Assembly (NCBI RefSeq): GCF_902635505.1
Contig: NC_045430.1
Coordinates: forward strand, 126,386,425 to 126,450,424
Length of the DNA stretch: 64,000 nucleotides
Direction of reading: 5' to 3'
Source: Sarcophilus harrisii
Lineage: Eukaryota; Chordata; Mammalia; Dasyuromorphia; Dasyuridae
The position numbers were made by a program, and so were the translations under genes. Positions 58,446 to 64,000 of the stretch are shown piece after piece. Every line of letters begins with the position of its first letter. Position 1 is the stretch's first letter. Under the pieces are notes generated by a model that saw only the letters and a list, made by a program, of their open reading frames with translations, searched no databases and was not told the origin of the DNA.

Positions 58446-58719
58446 TATAACCTATTGCTATTATTATTTATTTAGCCAAGTACTGTGATATCATTAAGAT
58501 AGAGAACTTCCAGTGTGAAAACCCCCACCATCAATGCAGAAAAGTGACTCATTTTAGACAATTACTTGGACCCCTGAGAAATGAAATGAACTGTTTATGA
58601 TCATATAATGACTATGTCAAAGACAACTACACTGACCGATGCTCTTGGTTCTAAACTAATAGCCTGCTCATTCCCTTCCTACATTATGCTTTAAACAGCT
58701 ACTTTCTCAAATAATAAAA

Positions 58720-58830
58720 TAACTTTCTAAAACCACAGATCTCATTAAGTCAAGGCTTCACACACAACCTTCCATTGGCTTCTGAGTGCTTAAAGGATTA
58801 AAATACAAACAAATTAGCTGGGCACTAAAG
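58720..58830 (+). repeat. L2-like fragment
   Basis: 'accttccattggcttctgag' followed by 'aggattaaaatacaaac' resembles an internal L2 word. Short and weak. Confidence 0.4.
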
Positions 58831-58969
58831 ACTGCATTACCTTGTTTTGCACAAACAAAATTGATGCTGTCAAAATTAGAAAGGACATGGAAACCAACAG
58901 GAAGCAATTTTTTTACAATCCATGTTTCTGATAAAGGCCTTATTTCTAAAATGTATAGAGAAATGAGTT
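58831..58969 (+). mobile_element. Old L1 ORF2 fragment
   Basis: Frame reads ALPCFAQTKLMLSKLER then ..VSDKGLISKMYREMSSIY, the KSFC/SDKGLIS region. It is forward, whereas the adjoining L1 is reversed, so it is a separate older copy cut by that insertion. Confidence 0.75.
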
Positions 58970-61290
58970 CAATTTATTTATTTTTAAATGATATGGATTC
59001 TCCATATGAATGGAGAATTTTTCAACATTGACCCCTGCAAAACCTTACATTCCAATTTTTACCCCTCTTCCCTCGACCCCCTCTCCTAGCTGGCAAGTAA
59101 TCCAATATATGCTAAACATGGTAAAAATACCTGTTAATTCCAATATATGCATACATAATTTTACAATTATCTTGCTACACAAGACAGATTAGATCAAAAA
59201 GAAAAAAAATGAGAAAATAAAATGCAGGCAAGCAAAAACCAAAAGCATGAAAATGCTATATTGTGGTTCACACTCAGTTTCCATAGTTTTCTCTCTGGGT
59301 GTAGATGGTTCTCTTCATCACAAGATCATTGAAACTGCCATGAATCATTTCACTGTTGGAAAAAGTTACATCCATCAGAATTATCATATTGTCTTCTTGT
59401 GGCCGTGTATAATGATCTCCTGGTTCTGCTCATTTCACTTAGTGTCAGTTCAGGTAAGTCTCTCCAGGTGTCTCTGAAATCATCCTTCTGATCGTTTCTT
59501 ACATAAAAATAATATTCCAGAAGATTCATATACCATAATTTATTCAGCTATTTTCCAATTGATGGGTATCCATTCATTTTCCAGTTTCTTGCCACTGCAA
59601 AAAGGGTTGCCACAAAAATTTTTGCACATACAGATCCCTTTTGCTCCTTCAAGATCTCTTTGGGATATAAGCTCAGTAGTAACACTGCTGGATCAAAGGG
59701 TATACACAGTTTGATAACTTTTTGAGCATAGTTCCAAATTGCTCTTCAGAATGGTTGAATCAGTCCACAACTCCAACAATAATGTATTAGTGTCCACATT
59801 TTCCCACATCCCCTCCAACCTTTGTCATCATCTTTTTCTGTCACCTTAGCAAATCTGAGAGCTATGTAGTGCCATCTCAGAGTTGTCTTAATTTGCATTT
59901 CTCTAATCAGTGGTGATTTGGAGCACCTTTCCATAAGACTAGAGATGATTTCAGTTTCTTCATCTGAAAATTGTCTATTCATATCCTTTAACCATTTATG
60001 AATTGGAGAATGGCTTGAATTCTTATAAATTTGAGTCAATTTTATATATTTTTTAGAAATGAGGTCTTTGTCAGAACTCTTGAAAGTAAAAATATTTTCC
60101 CAGTTTGTTGCTTCTCTTCTAATTTTGTCTGCATTAGTTTTGTTTGTACAAAAGCTTTTTAACTTAATATAATCAAAATTATCTATTTTCTGTTCAATAA
60201 TAAACTCCAGTTCTTTTTTTTTTTTTTTTTTTTTGGCCACGAATTCTTTCCTCTCTACATATCTGAGATATAAACTATCCTATTTTATTTAATTTGCTTA
60301 TAATATCACTCTTTATGTCAGGATCATGAATCCATTTTGACCTTATCTTGGTATACAGGGTTAGGTGTGGGTCAATGCCTAGTTTTTGACATACTAGTTT
60401 CCAATTTTCCTAGCAGTTTTTGTGAAGTAGTGAGTTCTTATCCCAAAAGCTTTGTTCTTTGGGTTTCTCAAACAATAGATTACTATAGTCATTCACTATT
60501 GTGTTCTGTGAACCTAATCTATTTATCTGATTGACTACTCTATTTCTTAGCCAGTACCAAATGGTTTTGATGACTGCTATTTTATAAAATAGTTTAGGTC
60601 TGGCACAGCTAGGCCACATTCCTTTGCTCTTTTTTTTTCCCCTTAATTCCCTTGAAATCTTCACCTTTTGTTCTTCCAGATGAACCTTTATTATTATTTT
60701 TTTCTAGATCTATAAAATAATTTCTTGTATTTTGATTAGTATGATACTGAATAAGTAAATTAATGTAGTTAAAATTGTCATTTTTATTTATATTCGCTTG
60801 GCCTAACCACAAGCACTTGATATTTTTCCATTTAATTAGATATGACTTTATTTGTGTGGAAAGTGTTTTGTAGTTATGTTCATATAGTTCCTGACTTTGC
60901 CTTGGCAGGTAAACTTGCAAATATTTTATATTATTCACAGTTATTTTAAGTGGAATTTCTCTTTATAGCTCTTGCTGTTGGACATTGTTGTTAAGATATA
61001 AAAATGCTGATGATTTATGTGGATTTATTTTGCATCCTGCATCTTTGCTAGATGGGGGGAATTAGAGTAATTCCTTTAATCTCTTTTCCTTCTCTTATTG
61101 TCAGAACTAACATTTCTATTACAACATTAAATAGTCATGATGATAGTGGGCATCCTTGTTTCTCCCCTGATCTTACTGGGAATGGTTCTACTTAGTCTGC
61201 ATTACATATGATGCTTGCTGATTGTTTTAAATAGATGCTACTGATCATTTTAAGGAAAACTCCATTTATTTCAGTACTCCTTGTATTTTA
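58970..61290 (-). mobile_element. L1, reversed, longest 5' extent of the intact-order copies
   Basis: Group (ii) 3'UTR (58970-59480), ORF2 C-terminus (59480-59760), cysteine region (59760-59830), SDKGLIS region (59990-60130), then upstream ORF2 to the RT. RT words GEKQGCPLSS and LFNVVIEM lie near 61130-61175 and the palm-side INPHKSS region near 61010-61030. The stretch that should hold FADD is missing between them (near 61060). A long internal T run at 60217-60235 is an expansion within ORF2. The 5' end is approximate. Confidence 0.85.
59746..60240 (-). pseudogene. L1 ORF2 fragment starting at an expanded A run
   Basis: Frame starts MAKKKKKKKELEFIIEQKID. The lysine run comes from the poly-A expansion replacing the usual AKEELE. 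It continues NFDYIKLKSFCTNKTNADKI, WENIFTFKSSDKDLISKKY, HKWLKDMNRQFSDEETEI and [11 protein letters not shown], then CGKMWTLIHYCWSCGLIQPF. One base change turned the HCWWSC core into HYCWSC. The apparent start is not a real start. Confidence 0.88.
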
Positions 61291-61690
61291 TTTAGTAAAA
61301 GATTTAAATCTTTTTGAAGGCATAATATTTCATTTTTCATCTTTGTATTATCAGCAACACAAGGTCCCATGGATTTCATCACAGTCCCTGCCCCTTTCCT
61401 CATGCATCTTTTTATTATACTATTCATTGTTATAAGCTTGAATACTTTGAGATCATGATTTGTAACTCCAGAAATATCTGGGAGAATATCAGTATTAAAA
61501 GGATGGTATTAATTGATTAAGAAATAGATATACAAATGGAATTCACAGATGCAATAGGAAATTGTAATTTAAGTCATCAGAAATGTTAAAAATGATGGAT
61601 TCAGTGAAATATGAATAAACATATAAATGGATTTCAACTAAAGGAATAAGAACCAGAAAATAATATGCCCAATTACTGCACAATATAAAT
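61291..61690. other. Unassigned sequence
   Basis: No feature could be supported. Confidence 0.4.
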
Positions 61691-61691
61691 T

Positions 61692-61738
61692 AGAGAGAGA
61701 GAGAAGAGAAAAGAAGAGAAGAGAAGAGAAGAGAGAGG
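61692..61738. repeat. (GA)n/(GAAGA)n microsatellite
   Basis: Purine repeat of GA and AGAAG units. Confidence 0.95.
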
Positions 61739-61960
61739 GATTATATGCCTAGTTAAAATTATATTGAAGGAAATTTTAATTGATTTTGTTCACAATGATC
61801 CATATAAGTACATATCTATGACCCTTTAAAAATACCTTGATGCAACAAATATACAGATATTAGGCTATCTTAGATTGGGAAGGGGTGATTGGAAGTTGTT
61901 GGGTATTCATTCAGAAATTATTTGCTTAGATGATTGAATACTAAATATCATTATACAGAT
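61739..61960. other. Unassigned sequence
   Basis: Nothing recognised. Confidence 0.4.
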
Positions 61961-61976
61961 CTTACTCTGTTATCTT

Positions 61977-62720
61977 TTTTTTTTTCATGTTCCCATCATT
62001 TTTTTTTAATAGCCTTTTATTTACAGGATATATGCATGGGTAACTTTACAGCATTAACAATTGCCAAACCTCTTGTTCTAATTTTTCACCTCTTACCCTC
62101 CCACCCCCTCCCCTAGATGGCAGGATGACCAGTAGATTTTAAATATATTAAAATATAAATTAGATACACAATAAGTATACATGACCAAAACGTTATTTTG
62201 CTGTACAAAAAGAATCAGACTCTGAAATATTGTACAATTAGCTTGTGAAGGAAATCAAAAATGCAGGTGGGCATAAATATAGGGATTGGGAATTCAATGT
62301 AATGGTTTTTAGTCATCTCCCAGAGTTCTTTTTCTGGGCATAGCTGGTTCAGTTCATTACTGCTCCATTGGAAATGATTTGGTTGATCTCGTTGCTGAGG
62401 ATGGCCTGGTCCATCAGAACTGGTCATCATATAGTATTGTTGTTGAAGTATATAATGATCTCCTGGTCCTGCTCATTTCACTCAGCATCAGTTCGTGTAA
62501 GTCTCTCCAGGCCTTTCTGAAATCATCCTGTTGGTCATTTCTTACAGAACAGTAATATTCCATAATATTCATATACCACAATTTATTCAGCCATTCTCCA
62601 ACTGATGGATATCCATTCAGTTTCCAGTTTTTAGCCACTACAAAAAGGGCTGCCACAAACATTCGTGCACATACAGGTCCCTTTCCCTTCTTTATAATCT
62701 CTTTGGGATATAATCCCAGT
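61977..62720 (-). mobile_element. Young L1, 5'-truncated, with target duplication and a probable 3' transduction
   Basis: Reversed group (i) L1 of about 740 bp. Flanks 'ttactctgttatctt' at 61962-61976 and 62721-62735 are identical. Between the outer T run and the inner T run next to the L1 end lies 'catgttcccatca' (about 61986-61998), which is not L1 sequence and is not part of the target duplication. This is the layout of a 3' transduction: L1 end, A tail, a piece of downstream DNA, a second A tail. Confidence 0.95.
62414..62662 (-). pseudogene. L1 ORF2 C-terminal end
   Basis: Frame MFVAALFVVAKNW, EWLNKLWYMNIMEYYCSV and ELMLSEMSRTRRS to the natural ORF2 end. The element stops a little upstream of this, so the cysteine domain is not included. 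Confidence 0.9.
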
Positions 62721-62749
62721 TTACTCTGTTATCTTAAACAACAACTTGT

Positions 62750-62898
62750 TCTCAGGTGGCTCAGTGGACGGAATGCCAGTCCTGGGTCAGGAGGACCTGA
62801 ATTTAGATCTGATCTCAGACACTTAACACTTCCTGATGTTTGACCCTGGGTAAGTAACTTAAACCCAAGTGCCTCAGCAAAAAATAAATAAATAAATT
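62750..62898 (+). repeat. tRNA-derived SINE
   Basis: 'caggtggctcagtggacgga', 'cctgggtcaggaggacctga', 'cagacacttaacacttcctg' and 'tgaccctgggtaagtaactt', with an AAATAAATAAAT tail. Well preserved. It lies 15 bp beyond the L1 target duplication. Confidence 0.93.
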
Positions 62899-63344
62899 GG
62901 ATCTGAATCCAATTAATCTCAGAATCTCAGTTTCCTTATATATAATGTGATTAATTTAGCCAAAGTAGTTTCTCAACTTTCTACTATGATTTAAACAGTA
63001 CTCATTTTCTCTATTGTAATAATTGGAGATATAGGAAAACATAGGTAACAAATTGCCTGTAGGTGGCAACACATGTATTGGTTCTGGACTGTATTTTGAA
63101 ACAATGCATTGTTCTAGGATAAAGAAAGGAATATAATAGAGACCATTAGGGAAAAAAAAACCCACAATGGAACCTGGATCCAATATCTACCTACAAATTT
63201 AAAGTTTAAAAATTAAATACATTACAAAATCTTATAAAACTTAATTTCTTTTTAGAAAAGATCTGCATAGGCCTATAGAAGCTAGATATTTTGAAAGATC
63301 TTGATACATTTTGGCACATTTAAGAAATTCAAGGAACACCAAGG
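62899..63344. other. Unassigned sequence
   Basis: No feature could be supported. Confidence 0.4.
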
Positions 63345-63359
63345 AAGAAAGGCAGGGTT

Positions 63360-63520
63360 TAGGGGACTCAGTGTCAAGTGGCTCCTAGCCACCAAAATAT
63401 GGATTCAAATCCTATCTCTTATATTCACTTTGTGACCAATTGCAATTTATTTACCCTTTTTGTAACCTAGACTATATTCTCTACCTTTCTGGAGGTAATT
63501 CACACACTAGGAGTTACTTA
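63360..63520 (+). repeat. tRNA-derived SINE, decayed
   Basis: 'ggattcaaatcctatctctt', 'actttgtgaccaattgcaat' and the pyrimidine-rich text after it suggest a SINE. Confidence 0.55.
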
Positions 63521-63769
63521 AGTATAGATTTTTTTGCTTAGCAGTGAGTAAACAAATCATTCAAAAATAATTTATTATGTCTATCATAAAATAGCTGATA
63601 AAAAAAAATTAAAAACATAAATGTAAGAGAAGTGACATTCAAGAAGTTAGTAATCTATTTTTTTCAGGTGTGAACTTAACAATATCAGGGCTTCAGGGTC
63701 TTTAGGAGTCAAACAGAGGAACTCATTAAATATCCTGACATAGGTGAACTATTCCTGAGTTATATTTGA

Positions 63770-64000
63770 TTTCCAGGTAGCACAGTGAATAAAGTGGTTG
63801 ACTTGAAGTCAGGAGGACCTGGATTTAAATCAGATCTTATACACTGACTAGTTGTGTGATCACAGGCAAATCACTTTACTTCTGTCTGCATCAGTTTCTT
63901 CAACTTTAAAATTAAGATGGTAATATTAGGATTACCTTGCAGGGTGGTTGTGAGAAATGAATGAGATAGTATTTGCAAAACACTTTGCAAATGTTAAAAT
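63770..64000 (+). repeat. tRNA-derived SINE, runs to the window end
   Basis: 'ccaggtagcacagtgaataa', 'gacttgaagtcaggaggacc', 'gtgtgatcacaggcaaatca' and 'tagtatttgcaaaacacttt gcaaatgtt' give head, body and end of a CORE/MIR-type SINE. The 3' edge lies at or beyond the window end. Confidence 0.92.

Noticed and set aside
58831-61290. Opposed L1 pieces as one twin-primed (inverted) L1
   Set aside because: In twin priming the inverted 5' part lies on the far side of the 3' part. Here the forward fragment lies beside the 3' tail of the reversed element, so two separate insertions fit better.
1-64000. A host gene or novel multi-gene system
   Set aside because: No exon series, conserved domain outside L1/ERV, or gene cluster could be found on either strand; all recognisable coding text is retroelement-derived.

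Overview
The window looks like nuclear DNA of a marsupial. It is AT-rich and dominated by LINE-1 (L1) copies whose ORF2 C-terminus and 3' ends are of the marsupial type. It also holds tRNA-derived CORE-SINEs (MIR/MON1/MAR-like), CR1/L3 relics, and endogenous retrovirus (ERV) LTRs. I found no host protein-coding exon, RNA gene or CRISPR array. Nothing in it is prokaryotic. The species cannot be fixed from the sequence alone. It is best read as an intergenic or deep intronic stretch built by waves of retrotransposition.

Layout. 1-3.9 kb: mostly plain AT-rich DNA with one reversed L1 3' end and an L2-like tail. 3.9-6.75 kb: two 5'-truncated L1s head to tail, from different 3'UTR subfamilies. 6.77-14.77 kb: an old forward L1 split by a reversed L1 3' end and by a reversed betaretrovirus-like (class II) provirus with two LTRs, which itself carries another L1 3' end. 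15.27-15.73 kb: a fresh-looking class II solo LTR with a 6-bp target duplication. 16.9-18.6 kb: a reversed young L1 with a 16-bp target duplication. 19.2-24.3 kb: a CR1/L3 relic, old L1 pieces and several SINEs. 24.3-35 kb: mostly unique sequence, with a 273-bp segment present twice (29435 and 32310, one mismatch by eye) around an old L1. 35.5 and 40.5 kb: two more solo LTRs of different classes. 37-38.6 kb: an old LINE endonuclease-region relic. 44.2-45.2 kb: a young L1. 45.9-52.3 kb: an L1-only block with two successive L1 5' regions (5'UTR, ORF1, long inter-ORF spacer) followed by several L1 3' pieces. 52.3-58.8 kb: old repeats, microsatellites and a long pyrimidine-rich tract. 59-61.3 and 62-62.7 kb: two reversed L1s, the second with a probable tiny 3' transduction. 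The last 1.3 kb is SINE-rich.

No genes act together here. The functional content is fossil: L1 ORF1/ORF2 pieces, retroviral gag/pol/env remnants, and possible regulatory by-products such as CTCF-core-like motifs in the L1 3'UTRs, a separate CTCF-like site near 21.95 kb, and unique blocks that could be conserved non-coding elements. Boundaries were read by eye. Those marked by target-site duplications (TSDs) are good to a few bases; the others are approximate.
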